A stretch of DNA of 64,000 bases, taken from Methanococcus maripaludis (GTDB taxonomy: Archaea > AGJL01 > Methanococci > Methanococcales > Methanococcaceae). Under the pieces are notes generated by a model. It ran no database searches and had not been told where the DNA came from. It saw only the letters and a program-made list of their open reading frames with translations. Positions 48,711 to 58,601 of the stretch are shown piece after piece. Each line of letters starts with the position of its first letter. The first letter of the stretch is position 1. Where the stretch lies: assembly GCF_013760955.1 (NCBI RefSeq), contig NZ_JACDUL010000001.1, positions 86,481-150,480 on the forward strand, in the 5' to 3' direction. The translations under genes were made by a program, and so were the position numbers.

Positions 48711-49472
48711 TTAAATTAAATCTATTGATGTTAATCTTTTCGAAATTAAATTCAATATATTTCGCAAATTTTCTTCGTTATTGTAGCTTTCAACAATTTT
48801 CAAGAGTTCAGCCCTATCCATTTTTTTGTATTCAATTACATATTCTGTAATTAATGGAATACATCTTGTAAGTTCATCGATTATTGAAATTGTTGATTTT
48901 CTTGCGGTTCTTGAAAGAGGGTTTAAATCGATTGCAATTACCGTTTTTCCCATTTTAACGAGTGCTTCAGCCCTATCTCCATCTTCCAGGGGAACTAAAA
49001 CTACATCTGCAGTGTAAATTCCAGATTCTGAAACTTTTCCCCTCAAGTGATCAACACCGGGAATTTGTTTATCTGCATTATCAATTCCTAAAAGAACAAT
49101 TCCATCCCCAATATCACTTTCAAATACATCTTTTATTTTTTCTTCCCGTTCACTTGTCCTGTAAAATAAATTAACTTCTATTTTGCCATTTAATTCTTTT
49201 GCTAACTCAACAAACTCGTCTTTTGCCAAAGCTACGCTGTTTCCATTTACCGAAATTACTGGGTTTTCTGCTAAAACTAAAAGAGCTGCTGAAACTCTTA
49301 TGGAATTTAGTGCAACATCGGTTGTGTTTTCTCCGATCAAATAATCGAAAGTTTCACCCCTCCCGTGAGCAATCATTCCGCCTTTTGCCAAAACGCCTGA
49401 TTCAAATGCTTCTACAATTCTGTCTCGATTTAATAATGATTTGTATCTTGGATGGGATTCTGGAACCATCAT
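48711..49472 (-). CDS. 4-phosphopantoate--beta-alanine ligase (archaeal phosphopantothenate synthetase)
   Basis: A 253-residue member of the archaeal DUF137/COG1701 family, which condenses 4-phosphopantoate with beta-alanine in coenzyme A synthesis, replacing bacterial pantothenate synthetase. It opens [21 protein letters not shown] and has [29 protein letters not shown] and [15 protein letters not shown], all family-typical. The ATG at 49472 is chosen because GGTGAGACT precedes it. It is convergent with the FIST gene, with a 24-bp gap. Confidence 0.9.
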   Translation of the reverse strand: MMVPESHPRYKSLLNRDRIVEAFESGVLAKGGMIAHGRGETFDYLIGENTTDVALNSIRVSAALLVLAENPVISVNGNSVALAKDEFVELAKELNGKIEVNLFYRTSEREEKIKDVFESDIGDGIVLLGIDNADKQIPGVDHLRGKVSESGIYTADVVLVPLEDGDRAEALVKMGKTVIAIDLNPLSRTARKSTISIIDELTRCIPLITEYVIEYKKMDRAELLKIVESYNNEENLRNILNLISKRLTSIDLI

Positions 49473-49534
49473 AGTCTCACCGTATTTTATTCTCACAATT
49501 TTTACTTTTCAAAGATATGCGTTGATCATTTTTA

Positions 49535-50677
49535 TTAGTTTACTACATTGAAGAACAAACACTTCAAATATTCAAGGTCTTTATTTGCCATTGTTATTAT
49601 GTGGTCAGGTGCCTGTGTCCTGTATGCCCCGATTTGCCTTATCTCTTTTTTAGCCCTTATTGATGAAGAAACAATTGTATTTTTAAAGTTTTCCCGATCA
49701 ATGTGGTGTGAACAAGAGCACGTCACAAGAATTCTTTTTGCCAATTTCAATCCAAGATAGTTCATTGAATTATAAGCATTTAACGCATTTTTGATATCTT
49801 TTGAAGAATCCGTAAATGCAGGTGGGTCAAGCACTACAACATCGAATTTCTCGTTATTTTTAATCATTTCTTTCATTGCGTCAAAAGCATTTGAAACTAT
49901 AAAGTTATAATTTTTAACACCGTTTAATTCCATGTTTTCTTCTGCAACTGCGAGTGCTTTTTCAGATAAATCTACTGCTGTAACATTTCCACCATTAATT
50001 CCCGCGTGAACTGCAAAGCCTCCAGTGTAGCTACAAACATCAAGTACTTTATCTCCTGGTTTTACATAATTTTCAAGATCAATTCTATTATCCCTTTGAT
50101 CTAAGAAAAATCCAGTTTTATGGCCCTTCATGTTTACGTTAAATTTAGCGTTTCCTTCGGAAATTACAGTTTCAATTTGTGATTTATCTCCAAAAATCTT
50201 CGTTTTTACGTCACTTCCCTTTTTACCGCTCTGAACATACATTGTTTCAACATCGGTAATTTCAGAAATACATTCAAAAATTAAATCGGAGTAATTATCC
50301 ATAATATTCGATGAAATCTGAATTGAAGCAATTTTATTGTATTTATCAAGAATTATTGACGGTAAATAGTCTGCTTCTGCATAAATCATCCTGTAAGTAT
50401 CGTTATAATTTAATATATCCGTTCTGTAATTATTTGCGTTATTTATCCGTTTGAAAAAGAAATCTTTATCAATTTCTTCGTTTTCCCTTGTTAAAATTTT
50501 AATTAACGGAAATTTTGGGTCGTATAATGCTTTTGCAACGAAATTTCCATTATAAGTTATATCAACAATTTCTTCCGTTTTAGAAAAATCGTCTTTATTG
50601 ATTATCGCATTTTTGTAAATTATGTTTGAAAAATTTTTTAAAGACTGATAAGCCCGTTTATCAATTTGAAATGACAT
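49535..50677 (-). CDS. SAM-dependent RNA cytosine-5 methyltransferase (RlmI-like)
   Basis: A 380-residue methyltransferase. An N-terminal PUA-like domain and an EEHD-like linker precede the Rossmann catalytic part with VLDVCSYTGGFAVHAG (SAM-binding), VTAVDLSEKAL, VVLDPPAFTD and CSCSHHI, the two motif cysteine/proline signatures of m5C RNA methyltransferases like RlmI. It probably modifies rRNA. The ATG at 50677 has GGTGGTTTTT before it. Confidence 0.85.
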   Translation of the reverse strand: MSFQIDKRAYQSLKNFSNIIYKNAIINKDDFSKTEEIVDITYNGNFVAKALYDPKFPLIKILTRENEEIDKDFFFKRINNANNYRTDILNYNDTYRMIYAEADYLPSIILDKYNKIASIQISSNIMDNYSDLIFECISEITDVETMYVQSGKKGSDVKTKIFGDKSQIETVISEGNAKFNVNMKGHKTGFFLDQRDNRIDLENYVKPGDKVLDVCSYTGGFAVHAGINGGNVTAVDLSEKALAVAEENMELNGVKNYNFIVSNAFDAMKEMIKNNEKFDVVVLDPPAFTDSSKDIKNALNAYNSMNYLGLKLAKRILVTCSCSHHIDRENFKNTIVSSSIRAKKEIRQIGAYRTQAPDHIITMANKDLEYLKCLFFNVVN

Positions 50678-50727
50678 AAAAACCACCGGATTTATAAAAA
50701 AATCGAAATAAAATAAATTAAAAGAAT

Positions 50728-51375
50728 TTATCTGTTCATGTGTGCTTCCCAGTCAGCGAGGAATTTTTCAATTCCATTATCTGTTAATGGGTGGTTGAAT
50801 AATTTGTCAAGTACGTCAAATGGAATTGTTGCAATGTCTGCGCCCATTTTTGCGGATTCGATAACGTGGATTGGGTGTCTTACTGAAGCTACGATAACTT
50901 CTGTTTCGATTCCGTATGCGCTAAAGACTTGCATTACTTCTGAAATTAAAAACATTCCATCCTGTCCAACATCATCGAGTCTTCCAACGAATGGGGAAAC
51001 GTATGAAGCTCCAGCTTTTGCTGCGAGTAATGCCTGATTTGCTGAAAAGATTAATGTAACGTTTGTTTTTATTCCTTCTTTTGAGAGAATGTTTACTGCT
51101 TTCATTCCTTCTTTTGTCATTGGAATTTTAACTACAACGTTTTCTGCAAGTTTTACGAGTTCTCTTGCTTCTTTAACCATTCCTTCCGCATCAAGTGCAA
51201 TAACTTCAGCACTTACTGGACCGTCAACAATTGCGCAGATTTCTTTGATTACTTCGTAGAAGTCTCTTCCTTCTTTTTTGATTAAACTTGGGTTTGTTGT
51301 AACTCCGTCAACTAAACCAAGTGCGTTAAATTCTTTAATTTTTTCAACATTTGCAGTGTCTAAGAAAAACTTCAT
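50728..51375 (-). CDS. tal: Transaldolase (TalC/fructose-6-phosphate aldolase subfamily)
   Basis: A 215-residue short transaldolase. [28 protein letters not shown], the Schiff-base lysine in [11 protein letters not shown] (Lys83) and [13 protein letters not shown] are diagnostic. It moves dihydroxyacetone units between sugar phosphates and, with hexulose-phosphate synthase at 11 kb, serves pentose formation. Some members of the subgroup have aldolase activity instead. GGTGAAAGG precedes the ATG. Confidence 0.92.
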   Translation of the reverse strand: MKFFLDTANVEKIKEFNALGLVDGVTTNPSLIKKEGRDFYEVIKEICAIVDGPVSAEVIALDAEGMVKEARELVKLAENVVVKIPMTKEGMKAVNILSKEGIKTNVTLIFSANQALLAAKAGASYVSPFVGRLDDVGQDGMFLISEVMQVFSAYGIETEVIVASVRHPIHVIESAKMGADIATIPFDVLDKLFNHPLTDNGIEKFLADWEAHMNR

Positions 51376-51450
51376 CCTTTCACCATTTTGTGTTTCGCTT
51401 TTATTAGAGTTATAAATAAAGATATTTATAAGTAATGTAACTTGAAAATT

Positions 51451-52062
51451 TTACAAAAAAGTTAGATTGAATTCATCGGCAAGCCATTTTGCATAACTTA
51501 CTTCTTTTGGATATTTATTAAAAATTTTTTCAACCATTCCATTCTTATTTTTTGAAGTTATTCCAAATTCCAAAATTTCAAGGACCGTTTTTTCAACTTC
51601 ATCAACTTTCCAGTTTGGAACTTCGATAGTCATGCAGAGGTCTGTTTTTTTAAATTTTCCTCGCAATATTGGAGAAATCGATGCCATCAAAACCCCATTA
51701 TTTAAATCAACAAACGGAGGAATTCCTTTCAAATCGACTCGTTTTAATTCAGTTAAATTGGAATAAGATTTTTTTGAATACGAATGGATTTCAAAATAAA
51801 ATTCAGGTTTATATTTTCCAATTAATTCTAAAAGAGATTTTCCCGTCTCTGTTTCATAGTATTCTGGATTTAATGTGGAATAATACTTTGAATCGTTTAC
51901 AAGTTCGGATACGATTATTATATTTCCAAAAGTTTTTAAATTTAAAATATTTTTTTGTAAATTTTCTAAAATCTGTGAAGTATATTTCGATTCACTGCCG
52001 TGAATTCCTGCTAAAAAAAGCTTTTTTGGAATCTCATTTTCAAAATTATTGTAAATTTTCAA
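51451..52062 (-). CDS. DUF2119 family protein (M14-peptidase-like fold)
   Basis: A 203-residue protein. LFLAGIHGSESKYTSQIL near residue 20 resembles the HxxE zinc motif of M14 carboxypeptidase/succinylglutamate desuccinylase folds, and FEIHSYSKKSY supplies a further histidine. Members of DUF2119 are restricted to methanogens as far as I know; substrate unknown. The start is TTG with GGTGAAATT before it. Confidence 0.65.
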   Translation of the reverse strand: MKIYNNFENEIPKKLFLAGIHGSESKYTSQILENLQKNILNLKTFGNIIIVSELVNDSKYYSTLNPEYYETETGKSLLELIGKYKPEFYFEIHSYSKKSYSNLTELKRVDLKGIPPFVDLNNGVLMASISPILRGKFKKTDLCMTIEVPNWKVDEVEKTVLEILEFGITSKNKNGMVEKIFNKYPKEVSYAKWLADEFNLTFL

Positions 52063-52095
52063 AATTTCACCAAATAAGTTAAAAAAATAGAAAAA

Positions 52096-52701
52096 TTAAA
52101 GTGTTGCAAGCTTAAATCCATCTTTTAACAAAACTGTTGCTGCAGTTACTGGTTTTTCAAATTCTTCGTAGTCCATTACAAATTTAGTTACTTCTTCTGC
52201 AGTTTTTCCCGCAACTGAAATTACCTGGTGCTTTGTGATATTACATGCTTCGTAAACACTCAAGTAGTACGCTTTTCCAGATTCTAATTCAACTTTTTTA
52301 ATTCTGACGTCGTTTTCACTTACATATCCCATGTATGCACTGTCTTTTGTTAAAACTACTGCAATTCTTGGAGTATTGTAGTCATCTTTTTCATAGTCCA
52401 TTGTCAATAATGAATATGATAAAGCATCCCTTATTGGAAGTCCAAGCTTAATTTTATCTGCAATTATATCTGTGTGTGAACCGTTTGTAGCTATTGCAAC
52501 GTCACCTACGAGCTTTACACAATTATAGGTAATATATGGATTTTTAAACATTTCTTCCAAGTCTTTTGGTAAAATTGCAACAGTATTATCATCCATTACT
52601 TTTGCAACCCTGTTTGGAAAGCTCCTGCTTGAAACCCTGTATGTTACAAAAGGATTTCCTTCATCCGTTTTTCCAAGAACCAAAAATCTACCAATATACA
52701 T
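52096..52701 (-). CDS. purO: Archaeal IMP cyclohydrolase
   Basis: A 201-residue PurO enzyme, which closes the ring of FAICAR to IMP in archaeal purine synthesis. [31 protein letters not shown] and [13 protein letters not shown] (each part shorter in text) match the family, as does the [14 protein letters not shown] motif. It is unrelated to bacterial PurH. The ATG at 52701 has GGTGGTTTG before it. Confidence 0.92.
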   Translation of the reverse strand: MYIGRFLVLGKTDEGNPFVTYRVSSRSFPNRVAKVMDDNTVAILPKDLEEMFKNPYITYNCVKLVGDVAIATNGSHTDIIADKIKLGLPIRDALSYSLLTMDYEKDDYNTPRIAVVLTKDSAYMGYVSENDVRIKKVELESGKAYYLSVYEACNITKHQVISVAGKTAEEVTKFVMDYEEFEKPVTAATVLLKDGFKLATL

Positions 52702-52726
52702 CAAACCACCTGATTTTAAAGTCTAT

Positions 52727-52885
52727 TTATTCAGTTATTGCATTTAGAGGACAATAACTTTTACATATCGCACAATTTGTACAAATTTCAATATCAATTT
52801 CTGCCTTACCAACCGCAGAAATAGCCCCGACCGGACAGAATGGAACACATCCTGCACATCCTACACATTTATCCAATATTTCCAT
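52727..52885 (-). CDS. Short 2[4Fe-4S] ferredoxin
   Basis: A 52-residue ferredoxin, below the size that ORF searches commonly report. The first cluster motif is CVGCAGCVPFCP and the second CTNCAICKSYCP, each followed by a short loop (VGAISAV and LNAITE). It can carry electrons between cytoplasmic oxidoreductases. Its ATG has only a weak GTGA upstream. It lies between purO and a membrane protein gene, co-directional, 18 bp after the latter's stop. Confidence 0.88.
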   Translation of the reverse strand: MEILDKCVGCAGCVPFCPVGAISAVGKAEIDIEICTNCAICKSYCPLNAITE

Positions 52886-52903
52886 GTTTTCACATTAACT
52901 ACA

Positions 52904-53530
52904 TTATAAACTAAGGTTATTTATCTCTTGGTTTTTTAAATTTATTTCGTATTCTTTAAGCTCAGAAATACTCATCCTGCTTTTACATTTCTCTTTTGGA
53001 ATTATATATAATAATTTAGGGTCATCGTAGTCTCCTTTTAAACCCAAAACAATCATATCTTCCTCTGGAGTTTCTTCGTAAAGTTTTATAACTTCGTTTA
53101 CAGGGTATGTCTTTTTATAAACGGGATATACCGATTTATCGAAATAATAGAGTTTTTCATCGTTTTCAGATAATCCATTATTCATTAAATAATTAATAAA
53201 CTGCTTATGTTCCCAATTCTCACATTTATCTTCGAAAATTACGGGGATATCTTCTTCGACAGATTCTTCCTCAATTTCCAATTTTTTTGAAAAGTTTATC
53301 AGAACTTCTCCGTTGTCAGAACTGCCTGTAACTTTAATCTTTTTAGTTTTTAATTTTCTAATAATTCCATTAATTCCAGATTTAATTTTTTTATAACCCA
53401 AATAAATTGCTCCCAAAACGATTGCTAAAAATATTATTGGGATAATCAAAATTAAACCAAGGATTATCAGAGGAATTAAAAATATCCAAAATATAGGGGA
53501 GATTTTGGTTAAACTGTATACTTTCATCAT
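52904..53530 (-). CDS. Membrane-anchored protein of unknown function
   Basis: A 208-residue protein with one long or two closely spaced N-terminal transmembrane segments (about residues 12-45, IFWIFLIPLIILGLILIIP then FLAIVLGAIYLGY), a basic stretch (IIRKLKTKKIKV) and an acidic cytoplasmic domain of about 130 residues. No family recognised. GGTGCAAAT before the ATG fixes the start, 8 bp after the FEN-1 stop, so it is probably co-transcribed with the fen gene. Confidence 0.65.
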   Translation of the reverse strand: MMKVYSLTKISPIFWIFLIPLIILGLILIIPIIFLAIVLGAIYLGYKKIKSGINGIIRKLKTKKIKVTGSSDNGEVLINFSKKLEIEEESVEEDIPVIFEDKCENWEHKQFINYLMNNGLSENDEKLYYFDKSVYPVYKKTYPVNEVIKLYEETPEEDMIVLGLKGDYDDPKLLYIIPKEKCKSRMSISELKEYEINLKNQEINNLSL

Positions 53531-53538
53531 ATTTGCAC

Positions 53539-54513
53539 CTAAAACCAGGCTTCAAGATTTTTCTGGGATTTTTTATTGCCCAAAAGATTGCTAATTTTTT
53601 CAATGTTTGGTAAAATTCGATCTTTTGAAAAATCATTTTCTTCGATCAAAAATTCTGCCAGTTCCTCTTTTTTAGGGGTTTTCAATTTTGTATCGTATTC
53701 TGATGTTACATTAGGTTCATCAAATATTTTTCTAATCTCAGAATAATTTTCAATTTCTGAAATATACTTTTCCATTTGACCTTTTTTAACCGTATCAATC
53801 GCTTTTTTTGGACCGAATCCTTTCAATCCACCAGGATTGTAGTCCGTTCCAATCAGTATTGCAACATCAATCAACTGGTTAAGAGAAACATTTAATTCAG
53901 ATAAGGTTTTTTGAAGTTCTATCAATTCAATATCTTTATTTGATGAAGTTATGTTTTTTACAACGTTTTCCGCACCATAAAGAATTGAATCGTAGTCCTG
54001 ACTTATTACACAAAATGCATCGTTTGATTTTACAAGTTCTGCACATTGGGCCTCCCCTTCTGATGGAGCATTGATATATGGAATTCCCATCAATTCAAGG
54101 AGTTTTTTGGAATTATCGATTGTTTTTTTATCCAAAAAATTTGCTCTTTTAGCATATTTTTGCATTTCTTCCAAGTTATTCTGCTCTTTTGCTTCCAAAT
54201 AACTGTCAAGCGCACCATTTCTGGATTTTCGTCTTTCTTCTTTTGTTTTTTCTTTTAAATCGTGAGATTTGCCATCAAAAACCCATATTGGGGTCATTTC
54301 ATTTTCTAGCATGTAAATTGTCTTATAAAAAATACCGTTGTAAGTTGAAGTAATTTCCCCATTCTTATTCTTTAAAGGACTTCCATCCCTTAAACGAATG
54401 CTTGATAAAAACTGGTAAATTACGTTCATTGCATCTATTGCAACAGTTTTATTCTTTAAAAATTTTAAAGAGATTTCCGTTTTGGGTATCAAATCTCCAA
54501 ATTGAACTCCCAT
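53539..54513 (-). CDS. fen: Flap endonuclease 1
   Basis: A 324-residue FEN-1. MGVQFGDLIP, the metal-binding VAIDAMNVIYQFL and VFDGKSHDLK, PSEGEAQCAELV, VISQDYDSILYG and IGTDYNPGGLKGFGPKKAI (helix-hairpin-helix) make a complete nuclease. The C-terminal SQKNLEAWF is a PIP box for the PCNA clamp. It removes 5' flaps in Okazaki-fragment maturation and repair. GGTGTTAAC precedes the ATG. It follows the DHH phosphoesterase gene by 37 bp. Confidence 0.96.
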   Translation of the reverse strand: MGVQFGDLIPKTEISLKFLKNKTVAIDAMNVIYQFLSSIRLRDGSPLKNKNGEITSTYNGIFYKTIYMLENEMTPIWVFDGKSHDLKEKTKEERRKSRNGALDSYLEAKEQNNLEEMQKYAKRANFLDKKTIDNSKKLLELMGIPYINAPSEGEAQCAELVKSNDAFCVISQDYDSILYGAENVVKNITSSNKDIELIELQKTLSELNVSLNQLIDVAILIGTDYNPGGLKGFGPKKAIDTVKKGQMEKYISEIENYSEIRKIFDEPNVTSEYDTKLKTPKKEELAEFLIEENDFSKDRILPNIEKISNLLGNKKSQKNLEAWF

Positions 54514-54550
54514 GTTAACACCGAATTGTAAATAAAAAAGTTAATTTTAA

Positions 54551-56836
54551 TTAATCTTTTTCTTTCATTTCTAAAACTACTTCTGAGAATCTATTTATTA
54601 CTTTTTCTCTCAATCCTTCAACAAATTTCAAACTTCCTGCACACTCGTGTCCACCACCATCAAGCGATGCTTCAGGAATTTCATCGATGAATTGTGTCAC
54701 GATGTGATTTAAATTGAAGCTGAATTTTTCGCTTACTGCATCAGTTGCACGAACTACTCCAAAATCAGGGCCATATGAAAGGGTAATTACTGGAGTTCCA
54801 GGTTCATACTGTTGAACTATTGAATCGTGTGCAAATCCACAGGTTTTTCCAGGAGCAGGGAATGTAAACTTGTGTGCATATTTTTCAACATCCAACGTGT
54901 TGAATACAATTCCATTTGGTAAGATTTCTGTTTTTATTGCAGGGCGTACGGCTTTCATCTGCCTGTCAACCATTGCCATTGCTCTTTCGTAAAGTATGTT
55001 TATAAGTTTTTCATGCCTTGCAAAGTCTTTTTTGTTCATTCCATAGATGTCTTCTACGATACCCATTCCGTTCATGAATTTTAAGTAAAATGCTTCAAAA
55101 TCCATGCACTGACCGATTTTTTCAACATCTTCTCTGGAATATACTTTTCCAGTTCCAAACTCAGCACTGCATTTTGTAAGTCTTTCTAGTGCTATTTTTA
55201 TGTAGTTCTCTACAGCTTCGCCTTTTGCGTGGTCGCCAACAACTGCGATACCAGGTAAGTGTTCAACGAGTTCGGTAACATCTGGATTTATCATTCTTGC
55301 AACTTCTGTTGCCAAAACACCTGCTGTAAGGTTGCTGTCTCCTCCAACGAGGTAAGGATTTACGTGTGCTTCAACGAATTCATCAATTTCTACTTTTCCA
55401 TCGATTACTTCGCCAGGGAAGTGGTGATCCACTACAACAACTTCGATATCGTATGCTTTAACTTGGGATACTGCAGGAATATCTTCATCAGTACTTCCGT
55501 TATCTACAAGAACAATTAAAGGCATTTTCTGTCCAAATCTTAAGTAATCTTCAATTGAAAATACTAAATCTTTGGTTACATCTTCTAATTCATAAAATGG
55601 AGCTTTTGAAGGGCTTCTTCTAAAGTAGTGCCATTGTGCACCGGAATCCATTGAATATTTCTCCAAAACAGGGATTACTGCTTTTTCAATTGCAATTCCA
55701 CCGCAATATCCATCCGTATCTGCGTGGTGTCTTATAATTACAGGTCTTCCATCTAAAACTGCTCTTCTGATTCTTTTTGCAACATCCGCCATTTTTGGCC
55801 TTAATTTTTCCAAAATGTCACTTTCAACTAAAAATTCGATGTCGCTATCAGGCTCTGCTTTTTTATCAAGTTCAATGTCAATTTTATCTTTTACTTTTTG
55901 TTCAGCGTCGCCTTCGAGTTTTTCAAGTTTCATTCTTTCGATCTGAAGTTTTCCATCCCTTACAGAAACGGAACCAACTACATCGATAATTGAACCCATT
56001 ACTACATCAGGGTGTGTCCTAACTCCGGCAGATTCAAATGCTGCAACCCATGCAACTTCTGAACCATCTGTAATAGTAAATACTGTTGGACCGGGTGTTT
56101 GAGCTGCCTGGAGAACTTCTCCTTGAACTCGAATAACTTTATCTTTCATGTTCATTAATCCCGTATCAAATATTTCCTTGATATCGATTAATTCGTGTTC
56201 TTTTTCGAGTTTTTCGAGTTTGTATCCTGCAATTGGAACGTATCTTAAATCAAGTTCTCTTTTTTCGAGTTTTAATTCGGATACCTGGACAATAATTTCG
56301 TCCCCGATATTAAAATCGCTTGGCCTTTTTCCAACAACTTCCCTGAATCTTAAAAGACCTCTTGTTTTTTCATTCAACTGAACGAATACTCCGTATTTTT
56401 CGGTTCGGTTAATTTTTCCCTTGTAAAATTTACCTTCTTCAAGATCGTTCATGGTAAACATGTTGTCTAAAACATAAACAACCTTTTTGTTCTCTTTTTG
56501 TTCTTCTTCCTTACCACTACAGTTCTCACAAGTGTTTAAGTCTTTATCTTCAGGATATTTTCCAATTTCACGACCGCATGAGTCGCATTTTACAACTTTT
56601 CCAGTTCCGTTGCAGTACTCGCAATCTTCATATTCCGGAATTTTTCCGGTTCCATTGCATGTGGGGCATGGAATTTCTTCATCGTCAAAATCATATTTTG
56701 AATTTTTAGAAGCGTTTTTAAAATGACTTTTTGTTTCAAATTCTTCTAAATAACCTTTTCCTTCGCATTCCGGACATTCTGAATATTTTACTACCTTCTT
56801 TCCAGTTCCGCCACATATTTTACAGTTTTCTATCAT
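54551..56836 (-). CDS. DnaJ-type zinc-finger/S1/OB-fold/DHH phosphoesterase (RecJ-like)
   Basis: A 761-residue multi-domain protein. Four CXXCXGXG-like repeats (residues about 5-90) form a DnaJ-type zinc finger, followed by another cysteine pair near 105-115. An S1 domain (about 140-200, GKINRTEKYGVFVQLNEKTRG) and an OB-fold (about 225-305) precede a DHH domain with RHHADTDGYCGG and VVVDHHFPG, and a DHHA1 domain with DGGGHECAGS. This architecture is that of archaeal RecJ-like nucleases or phosphoesterases. GAGGATACT precedes the ATG. Neighbouring FEN-1 supports a role in DNA replication or repair, though RNA substrates are possible. Confidence 0.85.
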   Translation of the reverse strand: MIENCKICGGTGKKVVKYSECPECEGKGYLEEFETKSHFKNASKNSKYDFDDEEIPCPTCNGTGKIPEYEDCEYCNGTGKVVKCDSCGREIGKYPEDKDLNTCENCSGKEEEQKENKKVVYVLDNMFTMNDLEEGKFYKGKINRTEKYGVFVQLNEKTRGLLRFREVVGKRPSDFNIGDEIIVQVSELKLEKRELDLRYVPIAGYKLEKLEKEHELIDIKEIFDTGLMNMKDKVIRVQGEVLQAAQTPGPTVFTITDGSEVAWVAAFESAGVRTHPDVVMGSIIDVVGSVSVRDGKLQIERMKLEKLEGDAEQKVKDKIDIELDKKAEPDSDIEFLVESDILEKLRPKMADVAKRIRRAVLDGRPVIIRHHADTDGYCGGIAIEKAVIPVLEKYSMDSGAQWHYFRRSPSKAPFYELEDVTKDLVFSIEDYLRFGQKMPLIVLVDNGSTDEDIPAVSQVKAYDIEVVVVDHHFPGEVIDGKVEIDEFVEAHVNPYLVGGDSNLTAGVLATEVARMINPDVTELVEHLPGIAVVGDHAKGEAVENYIKIALERLTKCSAEFGTGKVYSREDVEKIGQCMDFEAFYLKFMNGMGIVEDIYGMNKKDFARHEKLINILYERAMAMVDRQMKAVRPAIKTEILPNGIVFNTLDVEKYAHKFTFPAPGKTCGFAHDSIVQQYEPGTPVITLSYGPDFGVVRATDAVSEKFSFNLNHIVTQFIDEIPEASLDGGGHECAGSLKFVEGLREKVINRFSEVVLEMKEKD

Positions 56837-57163
56837 AGTATCCTCTTAAATTAGATTGATAAATATCCAAATCATGAAAATTAATCAAGTTCTTTAAAAA
56901 AGAATGTTGATTTAATTATAAATAATTAATTAAAAAATTACAGGATTAAAAAAAGATTTTTGGGGTTTTTATCTATTTTTCAGCATTTTATAAACTTTAA
57001 ATAAATATTTAAAGAATAATTATTTTTTAAATTTAAAATAAATGTATTTATGTCCAATAATATCTAATTTGATGTTTAAAATGTAGTATCTTAAAAAATT
57101 AAATCTTTTAAAGCATTATTTTTTAAATTAAACAATATAAAAAATTAGCAAATGTAATTTAAG
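56837..57163. other. AT-rich intergenic region
   Basis: This 327-bp stretch between korC and the DHH gene is extremely AT-rich, with many A and T runs. It must hold the promoter of the DHH-fen transcript; TATA-like sequences are too numerous to choose one. No open frame, tRNA, palindrome or convincing RNA structure was seen. Confidence 0.6.
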
Positions 57164-57697
57164 TTAAAGGTAATCATATCCTTTTTCAAAAGCCATTAAA
57201 TTCTTTTTTTCCGTTCCTTTCGGGATACTATCGAGAAGTGCTTTTTCAACTTCTTCTTTTGAAACCAATTCTGCCAATTTTGTTAGTGCACCAAGCATTA
57301 CGATATTTGCAACGATTCCAAGCCCAACTTCCTTGTTTGCAATTTCCGTAAATGGAACTTTGTATACTTCATATTTTCCTTCGTAACCGTTTGGAATAGT
57401 AACTAAATCCCTATCAACGATTACTTTTGCATTTTCTTTTAAATCGTAACCGTATTTATCAAAGGCAGGTTGTGACATTGAAATGAGGATATCCGGCTGA
57501 ATTACTTTTGGAAAATCTATTTCGCTTTCTGAAATTACAACTTCAGACTTACTCGCACCACCCCTTGCTTCAGGGCCGTAGCTCTGTGTCTGAACTGCCT
57601 CTTTTCCAGCGTAAAGGGATGCAGCACGTCCTAAAATAACTCCTGCTAAAATTATTCCCTGACCGCCAAAACCTGAAAATCTTATCTCTTTTCTCAT
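57164..57697 (-). CDS. korC: 2-oxoglutarate:ferredoxin oxidoreductase, gamma subunit
   Basis: A 177-residue gamma subunit with RFSGFGGQGIILAGVILGRAA and SYGPEARGGASKSEVVIS, the family hallmarks. It belongs to the enzyme that carboxylates succinyl-CoA to 2-oxoglutarate with reduced ferredoxin, last step of the incomplete reductive TCA cycle. It follows korB by 9 bp. The alpha and delta subunits are not in this window, so the genes are dispersed in this organism. Assignment to KOR rather than another 2-oxoacid enzyme rests on subunit form and memory of methanococcal gene order. Confidence 0.82.
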   Translation of the reverse strand: MRKEIRFSGFGGQGIILAGVILGRAASLYAGKEAVQTQSYGPEARGGASKSEVVISESEIDFPKVIQPDILISMSQPAFDKYGYDLKENAKVIVDRDLVTIPNGYEGKYEVYKVPFTEIANKEVGLGIVANIVMLGALTKLAELVSKEEVEKALLDSIPKGTEKKNLMAFEKGYDYL

Positions 57698-57706
57698 GGT
57701 ATCACA

Positions 57707-58504
57707 TTATTCCTGTAATTTTTTAAGCTGTTCGACATATTCTGGTTTCTCGATATTTAAAAACTCCCCAACAATTATTTTGTTTAAAAGTTCTTCTTTT
57801 TCTATAGTTTCTGCTTTTCGAACAGTTGTTGCACTTTCTTTTAAATTTTTCATCATTTCTGAAGGTTTCCTTGAAACATTGAATCTTCCGTAGTAGGTGG
57901 GACACTGTGAAACTACTTCTATAAATGAAAATCCTTTTTTATCCATCCCTTTTTTAATTGAATTTGCAAGCTGGATCGGGTTTGCAGTAGTCCATCTTGC
58001 AACGTAAGTTGCCCCTGCTGCTTTTGCAAGTTCGCACAAATCAAGTGGGTTTTCAGGGTTTCCATAAGGTGCAGTTGTTGCTTTTTTCTCGTGAGGAGTT
58101 GTTGGCGAACACTGTCCTCCGGTCATCCCGTAAATATTGTTATTTATACAAATTACAGTTATGTCGATGTTTCTCCTGCATCCGTGAATGAAGTGGTTTC
58201 CACCAATTGCTGAGAGGTCACCATCTCCAGTAAATACAACAACTTTTTTGTCGTTTTGAATTACCTTAGTTCCAAGAGCAAAAGCAATTGGTCTTCCATG
58301 GGTTGTGTGGAGTGAATCACAGAAAAGGTATCCTGGAACCCTTGAAGAACATCCGATACCAGAAATTGCGATGTAATCCTCGTTTTTGAGGGATAATTTA
58401 TCAAGAGCATTCGTAAAGCAGTTTAAAACAATACCATTACCGCAACCTGAACAAAATATGTGCGGTAACCTGTCCTTTCTCATGTATTTTAGCGAAGGAT
58501 GCAT
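57707..58504 (-). CDS. korB: 2-oxoglutarate:ferredoxin oxidoreductase, beta subunit
   Basis: A 265-residue beta subunit. FCSGCGNGIVLNCF has the cluster-ligand cysteines, and GDGDLSAIGGNHFIHG ... NNNIYGMTGGQCSP the thiamine-pyrophosphate/Mg motif; VVSQCPTYYGRFN near the C-terminal third is typical for KorB. GGTGAGATAA precedes the ATG. It forms an operon with korC; compared with the fused VorA at 12 kb, the two subunits are separate here. Confidence 0.85.
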   Translation of the reverse strand: MHPSLKYMRKDRLPHIFCSGCGNGIVLNCFTNALDKLSLKNEDYIAISGIGCSSRVPGYLFCDSLHTTHGRPIAFALGTKVIQNDKKVVVFTGDGDLSAIGGNHFIHGCRRNIDITVICINNNIYGMTGGQCSPTTPHEKKATTAPYGNPENPLDLCELAKAAGATYVARWTTANPIQLANSIKKGMDKKGFSFIEVVSQCPTYYGRFNVSRKPSEMMKNLKESATTVRKAETIEKEELLNKIIVGEFLNIEKPEYVEQLKKLQE

Positions 58505-58601
58505 TTATCTCACCTAAAATTAAGCCATGTTTAATACGTCGAATAATAAAAATAATTAAAATCCAAATATAATTTATTTAATTTATTCTTAATGTTTATC
58601 T

